Source: an uncultured Prevotella sp. (GTDB lineage Bacteria > Bacteroidota > Bacteroidia > Bacteroidales > Bacteroidaceae). From it: DNA of 64,000 bases. A program made the position numbers and the translations under genes. Below the pieces are notes generated by a model. The model was not told the DNA's origin and did not search any database. It was given only the letters and a program-made list of their open reading frames with translations. Positions 54,894 through 63,801 of the stretch are shown piece by piece (positions within the stretch are counted from its first letter, which is position 1; each line of letters begins with the position of its first letter). The stretch spans positions 1-64,000 of the forward strand of contig CAKZVT010000040.1 in assembly GCA_937922435.1 (NCBI GenBank), read 5' to 3'.

Positions 54894-56609
54894 CTATCCT
54901 TTGTTTATCTTGGACCAAGTGTCCTTTAGTCCTACCGTCTTATTGTACACAAGACATCCTTCCGACGAATCTAGGTCGGCCATAAAATAGCCTATGCGTT
55001 GGAATTGCAGGTACTCGCCCGGCTTACGGTTTGCGGCATAATCCTCAACATAACAGTCCTTCATGACCGTCAGCGAATCGGGATTTAGCAAATCCCTGAA
55101 ATCGCGTTCATCAGCCGACGGGTTCTCTACGTTGAACAACCTGTCGTAAATCCTAACCTCGGCCTTCCTGCAATGGCCTGCGCTTACCCAGTGCAGGGTG
55201 CCTTTTACCTTGCGGTTCGCACCTTCCATGCCGCTCTTGCTCGTCGGGTCGTACTCCGCCTGAATTTCAACAACGTTGCCATCAGCGTCTTTCGTGCATC
55301 CTGTACACTTCACGATGTATGCGTTCTTGAGGCGCACCTCACGCCCAGGGGTCATGCGGAAAAACTTTTTCGGAGCATCCTCCATAAAGTCGTCACGCTC
55401 TATCCACAGGTTCTTGCTGAACGTTATGGTATGCGTTCCGTCTGCCTCATTCTCCGGGTTATTCACCGCTTCCATCTCTTCCGTCTGTCCGTCGGGATAG
55501 TTTGTGATGACAAGTTTCACGGGATTGAGCACGGCCGACACCCTTATGGCGCGCTTGTTGAGGTCGTCACGCACTGCTGCTTCGAGCAGGGCGACATCGT
55601 TCAATGCGTCAAACTTTGTATATCCTATGCTCTTTATGAAGTTCCTGATGCTTTCAGGCGAATATCCGCGGCGGCGCATTCCGCACAATGTAGGCATACG
55701 CGGGTCGTCCCAACCGTTAACCAAGCCCTCGTCTACAAGAGCGTGGAGCTTGCGCTTGCTCATCACCGTATAGGTAAGGTTCAAGCGGTTGAACTCTATC
55801 TGCCTCGGACGGAAGTCACCAAGATTGTCACCCTCGCCTTTGTATGTCTTCAGTTCGTCGATGAACTTGTCGTAAAGCGGACGGTGGGGCACGAACTCAA
55901 GAGTGCATATAGAGTGCGTTACGCCCTCGAAATAGTCGCTTTGACCGTGCGCGAAGTCATACATCGGGTAAGCATGCCACTTTGTGCCAGTGCGGTGGTG
56001 CGGCGTATGTATTATACGGTACATGATGGGGTCGCGGAAGTGCATGTTCGGATTGGCCATGTCGAGCTTTGCGCGCAATACCATCGAACCTTCCTCCGCA
56101 TCGGGAGTATTCATCTTATGAAACAACTCCAAGCTTTCTTCTATAGGTCTGTCCCTATACGGCGACGGCGTACCAGGCTGCGTGGGCGTACCCTTTTGCG
56201 CTGCGATTTGCTCGCTCGTCTGCTCGTCTACGTAAGCCTTGCCCTGCTTAATCATCCACTCGGCAAAGTCCCAAAGCTGCTGGAAATAGTCCGAAGCGTA
56301 ATATACATTTGCCCAATGGAAGCCAAGCCACTTGATGTCTTCCAGTATGGAGTCAACATACTCGGTGTCTTCCTTGCTCGGGTTGGTATCGTCGAAGCGT
56401 AGGTTGCACACTCCGCCGTAGTTCTCGGCCACGCCGAAATCCATGCAGATGGCCTTGGCATGGCCTATGTGCAGATAGCCGTTAGGCTCGGGCGGAAAAC
56501 GTGTCTGTATCCTGCCGCCGTTCTTACCTTCGGCAAGGTCGTTCTCCACCATTTGCTCTACGAAGCTCAAGCTCTTCTTCTCTTCCGTATTTTTCTCTTC
56601 TGTAATCAT
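54894..56609 (-). CDS. glnS: glutaminyl-tRNA synthetase
   Basis: 571 residues, class I: PPEPNGYLHIGHAKAICMDFG near residues 40-60 (HIGH motif), LRFDDTNPSKEDTEYVDSI, and the KMSKS-type VMSKRKL near residue 280. It has a C-terminal anticodon-binding beta-barrel part (about 350-560) that distinguishes GlnRS from GluRS. RDRPIEESLELFHKM and the FAHGQSDYFEGVTHSICTLEF specificity region are present. It precedes the TPR gene. Confidence 0.96.
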   Translation of the reverse strand: MITEEKNTEEKKSLSFVEQMVENDLAEGKNGGRIQTRFPPEPNGYLHIGHAKAICMDFGVAENYGGVCNLRFDDTNPSKEDTEYVDSILEDIKWLGFHWANVYYASDYFQQLWDFAEWMIKQGKAYVDEQTSEQIAAQKGTPTQPGTPSPYRDRPIEESLELFHKMNTPDAEEGSMVLRAKLDMANPNMHFRDPIMYRIIHTPHHRTGTKWHAYPMYDFAHGQSDYFEGVTHSICTLEFVPHRPLYDKFIDELKTYKGEGDNLGDFRPRQIEFNRLNLTYTVMSKRKLHALVDEGLVNGWDDPRMPTLCGMRRRGYSPESIRNFIKSIGYTKFDALNDVALLEAAVRDDLNKRAIRVSAVLNPVKLVITNYPDGQTEEMEAVNNPENEADGTHTITFSKNLWIERDDFMEDAPKKFFRMTPGREVRLKNAYIVKCTGCTKDADGNVVEIQAEYDPTSKSGMEGANRKVKGTLHWVSAGHCRKAEVRIYDRLFNVENPSADERDFRDLLNPDSLTVMKDCYVEDYAANRKPGEYLQFQRIGYFMADLDSSEGCLVYNKTVGLKDTWSKINKG

Positions 56610-56628
56610 ATTTGTTGTACGGTTTTGA

Positions 56629-56772
56629 GGTTTTACGGTTGTGTATTTATACGGTTTTACGGTTATAAGGTTGTGCGGTTTTGAGGCTTTACGGTTATAA
56701 GGTATGGGTTCATACGAACATGCCGCATAACCTTATAACCGTAAAACCGTATAACCACACAACCGCATAACC
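56629..56772. repeat. long inverted repeat of GGTTnT-type words between mltG and glnS
   Basis: 56629-56678 and the reverse complement of 56723-56772 match at 45 of 50 positions. Arms are built from about 8-nt words such as ACGGTTTT, ACGGTTAT, AAGGTTGT. The word run extends left to 56618, giving a further direct repeat of about 26 nt (56618 onward and 56674 onward). The hairpin begins 4 nt after the mltG stop codon (minus strand) and ends before glnS, both transcribed leftwards. Confidence 0.85.
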
Positions 56773-56776
56773 GCCA

Positions 56777-57802
56777 CTATTTAATTCCACGTTTGTTCAG
56801 TGCGGCTGAATATCTTGCCGCATTTTGCAGATGCTCGCCGTAAGTCTCGGCAAAGTTGTGCGTGCCGCTGAAGTCTTCCTTGGCGCACATGTACAGGTAT
56901 TTATGGTGTACATGGTAGAGCACTGCATCGATGCCAGCCACTGACGGAATCCTAATCGGCCCCGGAGGAAGCCCTGTATTCCTGTATGTGTTATAAGGAC
57001 TGTCAACGGTCAGCATGTTGTTGTATATGCGGCGTATGCCGAAATCCTTTAAGGCGAACTTCACCGTAGGGTCGGCCTGCAACGGCATACCGGCCTTCAG
57101 GCGGTTGTAGTACATGCCGGCCACCATGGGTTTCTCGGCGTCGTTGGCCGTCTCCTCGTCAACGATGCTTGCCAGCGTAATTACTTCCTCTTTTGTAAAG
57201 CCCATTGCCTTGGCCTTCTCCGTCCGTTCGAAGTTCCAGAACTTCTTACTTTCCCTGCTCATCTTGTCAAGCAGATTGTCTACGGACGTGTTCCAGTATA
57301 CCTCGTAAGTGTTAGGTATGAACATGCAGAGCATCGTCTCCGGCGTATATCCGTAGCGCGCGCATGTGGCAGTATCAGTCAATGCCTTGTATATCGAGAC
57401 GCTGTCGGCCATCAGCTTTTTCGACAACGCACCGGCCAGCCTGTCGGCTGTACGCGCATTGGGGATGGTAAGCCTAACCGACGACTGCAAGCCGTTCTTC
57501 AGCTTCCTGAACACTGCGAAAGTGCTGTTGCCCGGCTCTATCTCATAACGTCCCGTGCGCACATGCTCACCGTAAGAGCTATGCCGCGCCAAAGTCTTGA
57601 ATCCCGACATGGCGTGATGCTTTGACACGGACTCGAGTTTTACGTAAACGGAGTCGATATTGTCATCATCGTCGATATACAGATAACGGCTGTTGTCGCC
57701 TGCAAGCATCGGCGTGAAAAAGTAATAATAGCATAAGAACAGTATCACGGCGAGGCAAGCCACGGCCGGGATGACAAATTTCTTTTGGCCTATTTTATTC
57801 AT
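56777..57802 (-). CDS. mltG: endolytic peptidoglycan transglycosylase MltG
   Basis: Cuts nascent glycan strands and helps set their length. The 341-residue protein has one N-terminal membrane helix (about 9-32, FVIPAVACLAVILFLCYYYFF), then a LysM-like part, and the YceG catalytic domain. That domain has VITLASIVDEETANDAEKPMVAGMYYNRLKAGMPLQADPTV near residues 205-245, where the glutamate pair supplies the catalytic residue. It continues to PYNTYRNTGLPPGPI. Start 57802 was chosen over one seven codons upstream because of the -7 box at 57821. Confidence 0.94.
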   Translation of the reverse strand: MNKIGQKKFVIPAVACLAVILFLCYYYFFTPMLAGDNSRYLYIDDDDNIDSVYVKLESVSKHHAMSGFKTLARHSSYGEHVRTGRYEIEPGNSTFAVFRKLKNGLQSSVRLTIPNARTADRLAGALSKKLMADSVSIYKALTDTATCARYGYTPETMLCMFIPNTYEVYWNTSVDNLLDKMSRESKKFWNFERTEKAKAMGFTKEEVITLASIVDEETANDAEKPMVAGMYYNRLKAGMPLQADPTVKFALKDFGIRRIYNNMLTVDSPYNTYRNTGLPPGPIRIPSVAGIDAVLYHVHHKYLYMCAKEDFSGTHNFAETYGEHLQNAARYSAALNKRGIK

Positions 57803-57820
57803 CTCGAATGTTTTTGTGCG

Positions 57821-57828
57821 CAAAATTA
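57821..57828 (-). promoter_or_regulatory. -7 element of the mltG promoter
   Basis: TAATTTTG on the minus strand fits TAnnTTTG, 18 nt before the chosen start. There is no clear -33. Confidence 0.5.
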
Positions 57829-57980
57829 CATTTTATTTTTGAAAAACATTCCTATATCCGGTTATATTTTCACACATGCCATAGCACCGCCAAGCACCGC
57901 CTGGCCATGTCATATGGATTAAACGCCGGCAGCCTGACAAACATCGGCTGTGCAAGAGCCGCTATCACGTACAGTCAGAG

Positions 57981-58046
57981 CCGTCTAAACGACGTGTTAG
58001 AACCGTCCAAACAACCGGTTTTGATGGTTCTTTGCGATGTGGTCTG
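57981..58046. repeat. degenerate 22-nt periodic segment with hairpin
   Basis: CCGTC-containing units start at 57981 and 58003 and a third segment at 58025. They keep 22-nt spacing but their cores do not follow the RCCRY rule, and the phase differs by 12 nt from the array at 58081. AGAACC and GGTTCT within it can pair. Possibly an older array. Confidence 0.4.
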
Positions 58047-58080
58047 CAACGCTTCTGTAAGTGCTTGATTATCAACATGG

Positions 58081-58168
58081 TTACAAAAGGCCATCTTTTA
58101 GCTTGTAAAACATGGCCTTTTAGCCGCCCAAAGACCACCTTTTAGGAGACGATTGGCCGCCAATCGGA
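58081..58168. repeat. 22-bp repeat array, 4 units, between divergent genes
   Basis: Units at 58081, 58103, 58125 and 58147 have cores GCCAT, ATGGC, ACCAC and GCCGC. Units 1 and 2 pair (AAAAGGCCAT / ATGGCCTTTT with an inner TTTTA / TAAAA). The fourth unit is palindromic in itself (CGATTGGC-C-GCCAATCG). Unlike most other copies it lies upstream of both neighbouring genes, which are divergent (mltG and the plug-protein gene). Confidence 0.75.
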
Positions 58169-58249
58169 AAAAACGCACGCTGCCATCCGCGATTTTACCC
58201 ATAAGCGCAATAAAGGCAAGACGTATGCCGTTATTACAATAAAACACGT

Positions 58250-59500
58250 ATGAAAAAAGTCTTGCTCATGATGTTAGTAGTGGCCAGCACCGCTACCGCA
58301 CAGGCTCAAAGAAACGAGATATACGACCGTGGAATAGCGTCATTACAAGTAGTAGCCGGACAACAATGGCTTTCGCTGCCGGTAATCAAACTTGGAAGCC
58401 ACAGCCCCAACGACAGGCTCAACATCAGTTTTGACGACCTTACGCACGCATACCGCCGCTATACGTACAAGATAGAACACTGCGAGGCTGACTGGACTGT
58501 ATCAGAGCAGTTGTTTCCAAGCGATTTCATATCAGGCTTCCAAGAAGGCAACACCATCGACTACAACGAGGAGTCAATCAATACCGACACGCTGTATACG
58601 CACTACCGCCTGACAATACCCAACCCGGAGTGCGCCATCAAGATGAGCGGCAACTACAAACTGACCGTGTATGACGAGAACGACGACAACCGTCCTATGT
58701 TTACAGCCTGCTTCATGGTTATAGAACCTTTGGTAAGCGTGCAGCTCGATGTCACGTCAAACACTGATATCGACATAAACAAAAGCCACCAGCAGGTATC
58801 GATGCAAATCAATTATGGCAGCCTTGGCGTAACCGACCCGTCATCACAAATCAAGACTGTAGTAATGCAAAACCGCCGTTGGGACAACGCACGCATAAAC
58901 ACAAGGCCGCAAGCGGTAACCGCCGACGGGCTGAAATGGGAACACTGCCGTGACCTGATATTCCAAGCCGGCAACGAATACCACAAATATGAAATACTTG
59001 ACGTGGCCTATCCTACCATGGGCATCGACCGCATCACATGGGACGGAGCCGACTACCACGTATTCCCCTACCCCTGCGAACCGCGCCTCAATTACGTTTA
59101 TGACGAGGATGCCAACGGCGCTTTCTACATCCGCAACAGCGACAATATTGAAAACGACATAGCCTCTGAATACGTTTTCGTACACTACACACTGAAAACT
59201 CCGCAACGGTACGACGGCGACATTTACGTCAACGGGGCGTGGACAAATGACCTGTTCACACCTCAATACCGCATGGAATACGATGATATCAGGAAATGCT
59301 ACACGGCAACGATAATGCAAAAACAAGGATATTACTCGTACCAATTTGTTTTGATTGGCAGTGACGGTACAAGCCAAACGGTACCGTCTGAAGGCAGTTT
59401 CTACCAGACAGAAAACAAGTATCAGGCTCTCGTTTACTACCGTGGCCGCGGAGAGCGCACAGACAGACTCGTAGGATACGGCGAAACACAATTTAAATGA
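58250..59500 (+). CDS. type IX secretion system plug protein (DUF5103 family)
   Basis: 416 residues with a signal peptide (MKKVLLMMLVVASTATAQAQ). The family's beta-rich domains follow: LISFDDL-like NISFDDLTHAYRRYTYKIEHCEADWTVSEQL near residue 60-95, NYKLTVYDENDDNRPMFTACFMVIE, and a C-terminal immunoglobulin-like part with YVNGAWTNDLFTPQYRMEYD and YYSYQFVLIG. The family plugs the SprA translocon of type IX secretion. No other secretion gene lies next to it. Its stop codon is next to a perfect 29-bp inverted repeat. Confidence 0.85.
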   Translation: MKKVLLMMLVVASTATAQAQRNEIYDRGIASLQVVAGQQWLSLPVIKLGSHSPNDRLNISFDDLTHAYRRYTYKIEHCEADWTVSEQLFPSDFISGFQEGNTIDYNEESINTDTLYTHYRLTIPNPECAIKMSGNYKLTVYDENDDNRPMFTACFMVIEPLVSVQLDVTSNTDIDINKSHQQVSMQINYGSLGVTDPSSQIKTVVMQNRRWDNARINTRPQAVTADGLKWEHCRDLIFQAGNEYHKYEILDVAYPTMGIDRITWDGADYHVFPYPCEPRLNYVYDEDANGAFYIRNSDNIENDIASEYVFVHYTLKTPQRYDGDIYVNGAWTNDLFTPQYRMEYDDIRKCYTATIMQKQGYYSYQFVLIGSDGTSQTVPSEGSFYQTENKYQALVYYRGRGERTDRLVGYGETQFK

Positions 59501-59501
59501 T

Positions 59502-59579
59502 AAATGAATAATGAAAAATGAATAATGAAAGCAATGGCATTGGCCAGATTTTTCATTATTCATTTTTCATTATTCATTT
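59502..59579. repeat. perfect 29-bp inverted repeat of AATGAATAATGAAA words
   Basis: 59502-59530 is the exact reverse complement of 59551-59579, with a 20-nt loop. Each arm is two copies of a 14-nt word. It starts 2 nt after the plug-protein stop codon and ends 4 nt before the stop codon of the convergent barrel gene. Likely a bidirectional terminator. Confidence 0.92.
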
Positions 59580-59583
59580 CCCG

Positions 59584-62550
59584 TCAAAAATACATTCTGC
59601 CTCCGCGCATTCCTGGTGGCGGTCCAGCTGGCGGCATGCCACGCGGCCCTCCTTGTGGCCTGCCGTGTCGGCCAGGCTCGGGCCTGTCCTTGCTTCCACC
59701 GCCAAATAGGTTAAAGCGGTAAACGGCGTGGAGCATGGCATAGCTGTTTATGCTGTTGTAACGCGTGTCGCTGCGCTGCATTGCGTTGATGGTACGGCTG
59801 AAATTGCTCTGCTCATGCAGTATGTCGTACAGCTGCAACGACACTGTAAGGGCGTTGCCTTTCAGGAAGCTCTGGCTAAGCTGTACGTTCCATATAAGCT
59901 CATTGGTATTCATGGAACTGTCGTTATAGCCGCGGCGGCTGTTCTGGTGCAAGTCCGTCGCTATACTCATGCCCCACGGCATATACAGGCTAAGGTAACC
60001 GCCATAGGCAAACTGCCATGTGTCAAGATTGTTCTGGCTCTGTAAAAGGTTGCGAGTATGGGTATAATCCACCGAGCCGTCAAGCGACACTTCAAGCCAA
60101 CTGTTGCGGAAACTAGCCGTAAGCTGCTCGCCTACCGTGGTTGTCTTGGTTGTGTTCTTCTGCGAACTGGAATTACGGTCGAGAGCCAAGTAGCCTACAT
60201 AGTTGTTATAACGCACATTGGTAAACGTGCTTAAAGTCCACCGTCCCACAGAGTCGAGCGCGGTGTTGAACATCAACGCGCCCGAAATGTTCCAGTTGCC
60301 GTTTATATTTTCCGGCTTGGTCGTGCGTCCGCCAGTCTGTTCGTCGTAAGTCACCATGTTGCTTATGCTGTTGCGCGTATTGCTGTAATTGAGGTGAACC
60401 ATCATGGCGCGCTGATGTTCTTGTATGTAGTTGTTGTAGAACAGACGCAGAGTGTTCGTGAAAGACGGCTTCAAACCGGGGTTACCCATCGTAATGTTGA
60501 GGGGGTCGCTGTCGTCGCGTATGTCGAGAAGGTCTGTCATGCTCGGCTGCGATGTCGTTCCCCGGTAATTGATGCGCAGGTTGCTAAGCTTCGAGAAACG
60601 GTAACGGAAGTCGAGCGTAGGCGTTACATTCACCACATTGCGCACCGTGTCGGTATTCACTCCCTGGTATTTCTGTATGAAGCGGGTCTTCTGCGGCTGC
60701 ACCATAACACCGACGTTGAGCCTGTACTTCTCGCGGATGACCCTCAACATGAGCTGCAGCTCATGTATGTAATTCTTGTATTCGGAATACCGGCTGAGGT
60801 CGTTGTCCAGATAAGTGTCAAGCGGATTGTCAAGACGTGCAAAGTAGTTGTCCCATCCACGGTAAGCGTTGTTTACACCGTCAAAGAACTGCTCGCCGAG
60901 GTTACTGAAGTCGAAGGTGGAGCGGTCGCTCTTGTTGTACTTGTAATTGAACTTGTAGCTGAACTGCAAGAACATCGCACGGAATATCGGTTCGCTGTAA
61001 GTGAACTGCACACTGTAATTCAACGTCTTCGTGGGAGTTGTGTTGAAGCGGTTTGTCTGGTAAGTAGAATCGTTGCCAAACATGTCTTCCACCTGATAAA
61101 GATGCACGTTTGACGTACTCAAACTCTTACTGTTCGACTTTCCATAAGTAAAGTCCGTGCGCAATGTAGCGTTCCTTCCCTTGCTGTTCAGCTTGCGGTT
61201 GAGCTGGAGCATTGCACCTACCGACGTATTGTCAGAGTATGTGATGGAACTGTTTGCCCTTCGGTTCACCATCAATCCGTCATCGGCCATCTGCGATATG
61301 GCTTCGTCTGATAGTGGGTCAGACACATACGAATAAGGGTCTTCGTTGTAGGACGCGCTCTTGCCGGCCGAGAGTCCGTCGCTTGTAGAATAGCTGAACG
61401 AAGGGCGGAACATGATGTTAGTCATTGAATCGGGCGTCCATTCAAGGCGCATACGTGCGTTCCAACTGTCTGACCGTGTAAAGTTCTTGTTCTGGCTGTT
61501 GGAAAAAGACCCTGCCGTACTTACAAAGTTTTCCGACGACTGCTCGATGCGCGTGTCGCCGTTTGAATGGTTCCAACGCACGCTTCCGTCAAGTTTTAGC
61601 TTGCCGGTCGGCTCAAGATTAAAGTTGACACCAAGCATCTTTGCGGTATTCAGACCCTGTGCACCACGCCCGAAGCGTCCCCCGCCACCTCCGCCAGGGA
61701 AGCCGCGGTCGTTTACATTGTTGGCGTTGCCCATGAGCATAATCCTCGTCTTATCCTTGAAAAGAGCCCCCATAAGACGTTCTGAATAGCGGCTGTGCGT
61801 ACCGATGGATACATCGGCATTACCGAATATTCCCTTATTCATACCTTTTTTAATGCCGAAGTCGAGCACGGTCTGCTCCTCTCCATCGTCAATGCCCGTC
61901 ACCTTAGCCAGGTCGCTCTTCTCGTCATAAGCCTTGATTTTATCTATTATAGACGTGGGCAGGTTCTTCAAGGCCGTCTGCGTGTCGCCAGTCATGAACT
62001 CCTTGCCGTCAACCAAAACCTTTTTCACCTCTTTTCCATTGATGGTTATAGTTCCGTCGTCGCCAACCTGCGCACCGGGCAGACGCTTTACAAGCTCTTC
62101 CACAACAGAACCTTCGGGTGTCCTGTATGCCGAGGCGTTATATACGAAGGTGTCTTCTTTCACCGTAACGCGCGCCGCCTGACCTACGACGGTAGCCTCT
62201 TTAAGCATGATTGCATCCGCACCGAACGTTATGCTTCCCAATGAAATATCCTTGTTGCCCGACACCTTGACGCTCTTCGCGAGCGGCGTATATCCAACAC
62301 TCGTAAACTTCAATATATATGAACCTTGCCCGGGAGCTTCTATCGTAAAGTTACCTTTTTCGTCGCTCAATACGCCCTTGACGTATGTGCTGTCGGTTTT
62401 CAACATTTGGACTGTGGCAAGCATCACACCGTCCTTGGTGTCGCGGTCTACAAGCGTTCCGGTGATTTTTACGCCTTGCGCAATAGCAGCCACTGCTGCC
62501 AATGCCGAAAAACAAGCTACAAAAAATATTCGTTTCAATTGACAATACAT
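59584..62550 (-). CDS. large outer-membrane beta-barrel protein (TonB-receptor-like)
   Basis: 988 residues: signal peptide (MYCQLKRIFFVACFSALAAVAAIAQ), CarboxypepD-regulatory-like domain (about 28-110, KITGTLVDRDTKDGVMLATVQ), plug-like domain (about 115-230, LVKRLPGAQVGDDGTITINGKEVKKVLVDGKEF) and a barrel to about 940. A glycine loop (FPGGGGGGRFGRG near residue 290) and a C-terminal tail of about 40 residues rich in Gly, Pro and Arg, ending RMYF, are unusual. It belongs to the outer-membrane barrel family that resembles TonB receptors; the ligand is unknown. It is transcribed divergently from aroB. Confidence 0.85.
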   Translation of the reverse strand: MYCQLKRIFFVACFSALAAVAAIAQGVKITGTLVDRDTKDGVMLATVQMLKTDSTYVKGVLSDEKGNFTIEAPGQGSYILKFTSVGYTPLAKSVKVSGNKDISLGSITFGADAIMLKEATVVGQAARVTVKEDTFVYNASAYRTPEGSVVEELVKRLPGAQVGDDGTITINGKEVKKVLVDGKEFMTGDTQTALKNLPTSIIDKIKAYDEKSDLAKVTGIDDGEEQTVLDFGIKKGMNKGIFGNADVSIGTHSRYSERLMGALFKDKTRIMLMGNANNVNDRGFPGGGGGGRFGRGAQGLNTAKMLGVNFNLEPTGKLKLDGSVRWNHSNGDTRIEQSSENFVSTAGSFSNSQNKNFTRSDSWNARMRLEWTPDSMTNIMFRPSFSYSTSDGLSAGKSASYNEDPYSYVSDPLSDEAISQMADDGLMVNRRANSSITYSDNTSVGAMLQLNRKLNSKGRNATLRTDFTYGKSNSKSLSTSNVHLYQVEDMFGNDSTYQTNRFNTTPTKTLNYSVQFTYSEPIFRAMFLQFSYKFNYKYNKSDRSTFDFSNLGEQFFDGVNNAYRGWDNYFARLDNPLDTYLDNDLSRYSEYKNYIHELQLMLRVIREKYRLNVGVMVQPQKTRFIQKYQGVNTDTVRNVVNVTPTLDFRYRFSKLSNLRINYRGTTSQPSMTDLLDIRDDSDPLNITMGNPGLKPSFTNTLRLFYNNYIQEHQRAMMVHLNYSNTRNSISNMVTYDEQTGGRTTKPENINGNWNISGALMFNTALDSVGRWTLSTFTNVRYNNYVGYLALDRNSSSQKNTTKTTTVGEQLTASFRNSWLEVSLDGSVDYTHTRNLLQSQNNLDTWQFAYGGYLSLYMPWGMSIATDLHQNSRRGYNDSSMNTNELIWNVQLSQSFLKGNALTVSLQLYDILHEQSNFSRTINAMQRSDTRYNSINSYAMLHAVYRFNLFGGGSKDRPEPGRHGRPQGGPRGMPPAGPPPGMRGGRMYF

Positions 62551-62671
62551 GTTTAAGCTATCAGATTTTTTCCTTTTAGTTTTTTATGGCTTAGACGGAC
62601 TAATGGCAATGTGGTTTAATCATGCGGATATTAAAAAATTCGTAAAAACCAGTTTTATCGACGAAAATGAC

Positions 62672-62679
62672 TATTTTTG
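62672..62679 (+). promoter_or_regulatory. -7 element of the aroB promoter
   Basis: TATTTTTG fits TAnnTTTG, 25 nt before the chosen aroB start. It lies inside a longer open frame and so argues against the longer protein. Confidence 0.5.
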
Positions 62680-62704
62680 CAACCATTATCATTCCTTTAT
62701 GCTT

Positions 62705-63757
62705 ATGAAACAGAGTATTGTTATATCTAAATGTCTTAAACAGGAAATCGACAAGACTGTAGCGAACAGTGAACACGACAAGATTTTCATAATAACAGAC
62801 GACACGACAAAGGACAAATGCCAGCCTCTACTTGACGGTGCGGAATGCCTATGCAACGCGGAAACAATATCAATCCCACCAACAGACACGAACAAGAACC
62901 TTGAATCGCTCGCCCATGTATGGAAGGCTTTAGGAGAGAACGGAGCCACACGACACTCTTGCATAATCAACCTCGGCGGCGGAATGGTAACCGACTTGGG
63001 AGGATTTGCCGCATCAACGTTCAAAAGAGGCGTGAACTTCATAAACATACCGACAACCCTGTTGGCTATGGTTGACGCTTCGGTAGGAGGAAAGACGGGC
63101 ATAAACTTCAATGGACTGAAAAACGAAATCGGCGTGTTCAATGAAGCGAAGGCCGTAATAATCGATACAAACTTCCTGAAAACACTGGACGCGGCGAACC
63201 TATGCTCCGGCTATGCGGAGATGCTCAAGCACGGCCTGATAAGCAATGAAGAGATGTGGAGCAGTCTGTTGAATTTCGACATACTTGCACCGGACTACGC
63301 CAAGCTGCAAGGCATGGTAGCCGACAGCATAAAGGTAAAGGAGCGGATTGTAGAAGAAGACCCACACGAGGCCGGCATAAGGAAGGCGCTAAACCTCGGA
63401 CATACGATAGGACACGCGCTTGAATCGTTTGCAATGAAGAAAGGAAGCCCCCTCTTGCACGGTTACGCCGTCGCCTTCGGCACCGTATGCGAACTATACC
63501 TTAGCTGCATAAAGACTGGGTTTCCTGTCGACAAAATGCGCCAGACGGCAACATATATCAAAGAGACATACGGCTCTTTTGCCTTTACATGCAAGGACTA
63601 CGGCGCACTTGTCGAACTAATGAAGCATGACAAGAAAAACACTTCGGGGACAATTAACTTCACCCTGCTGGGCGGCATCGGCGACATAAGGATTAACCAG
63701 ACAGCTACAAAAGAGGAAATATTGGAAGCATTGGACTTCCTAAGGGAAGGGTTCTGA
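62705..63757 (+). CDS. aroB: 3-dehydroquinate synthase
   Basis: Second step of the shikimate pathway, NAD- and metal-dependent. 350 residues: INLGGGMVTDLGGFAASTFKRGVNFINIPTTLLAMVDASVGGKTGIN near residues 95-140 (NAD loop and substrate loop), SGYAEMLKHGLI with metal/substrate residues, and NLGHTIGHALES with zinc histidines. HGYAVAFGTVCE follows. The frame is open 52 codons further upstream, but the family start MKQSIVIS and the -7 box support 62705. Confidence 0.95.
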   Translation: MKQSIVISKCLKQEIDKTVANSEHDKIFIITDDTTKDKCQPLLDGAECLCNAETISIPPTDTNKNLESLAHVWKALGENGATRHSCIINLGGGMVTDLGGFAASTFKRGVNFINIPTTLLAMVDASVGGKTGINFNGLKNEIGVFNEAKAVIIDTNFLKTLDAANLCSGYAEMLKHGLISNEEMWSSLLNFDILAPDYAKLQGMVADSIKVKERIVEEDPHEAGIRKALNLGHTIGHALESFAMKKGSPLLHGYAVAFGTVCELYLSCIKTGFPVDKMRQTATYIKETYGSFAFTCKDYGALVELMKHDKKNTSGTINFTLLGGIGDIRINQTATKEEILEALDFLREGF

Positions 63758-63801
63758 CAACAAGCGTCCATCAACAATATTTGCACTCACGATTGAGTAG
63801 T

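Noticed and set aside
55173..56402. Open frame of 409 codons on the plus strand
   Set aside because: It is fully antisense to glnS, whose motifs are clear; it reads as a composition artefact with no family features. The same holds for 45616-46476 (antisense to ugd) and 60394-61113 (antisense to the barrel gene).
62549..62704. N-terminal extension of aroB with a hydrophobic segment
   Set aside because: AroB is cytoplasmic and starts at MKQSIVIS; a -7 promoter box lies inside the extension.
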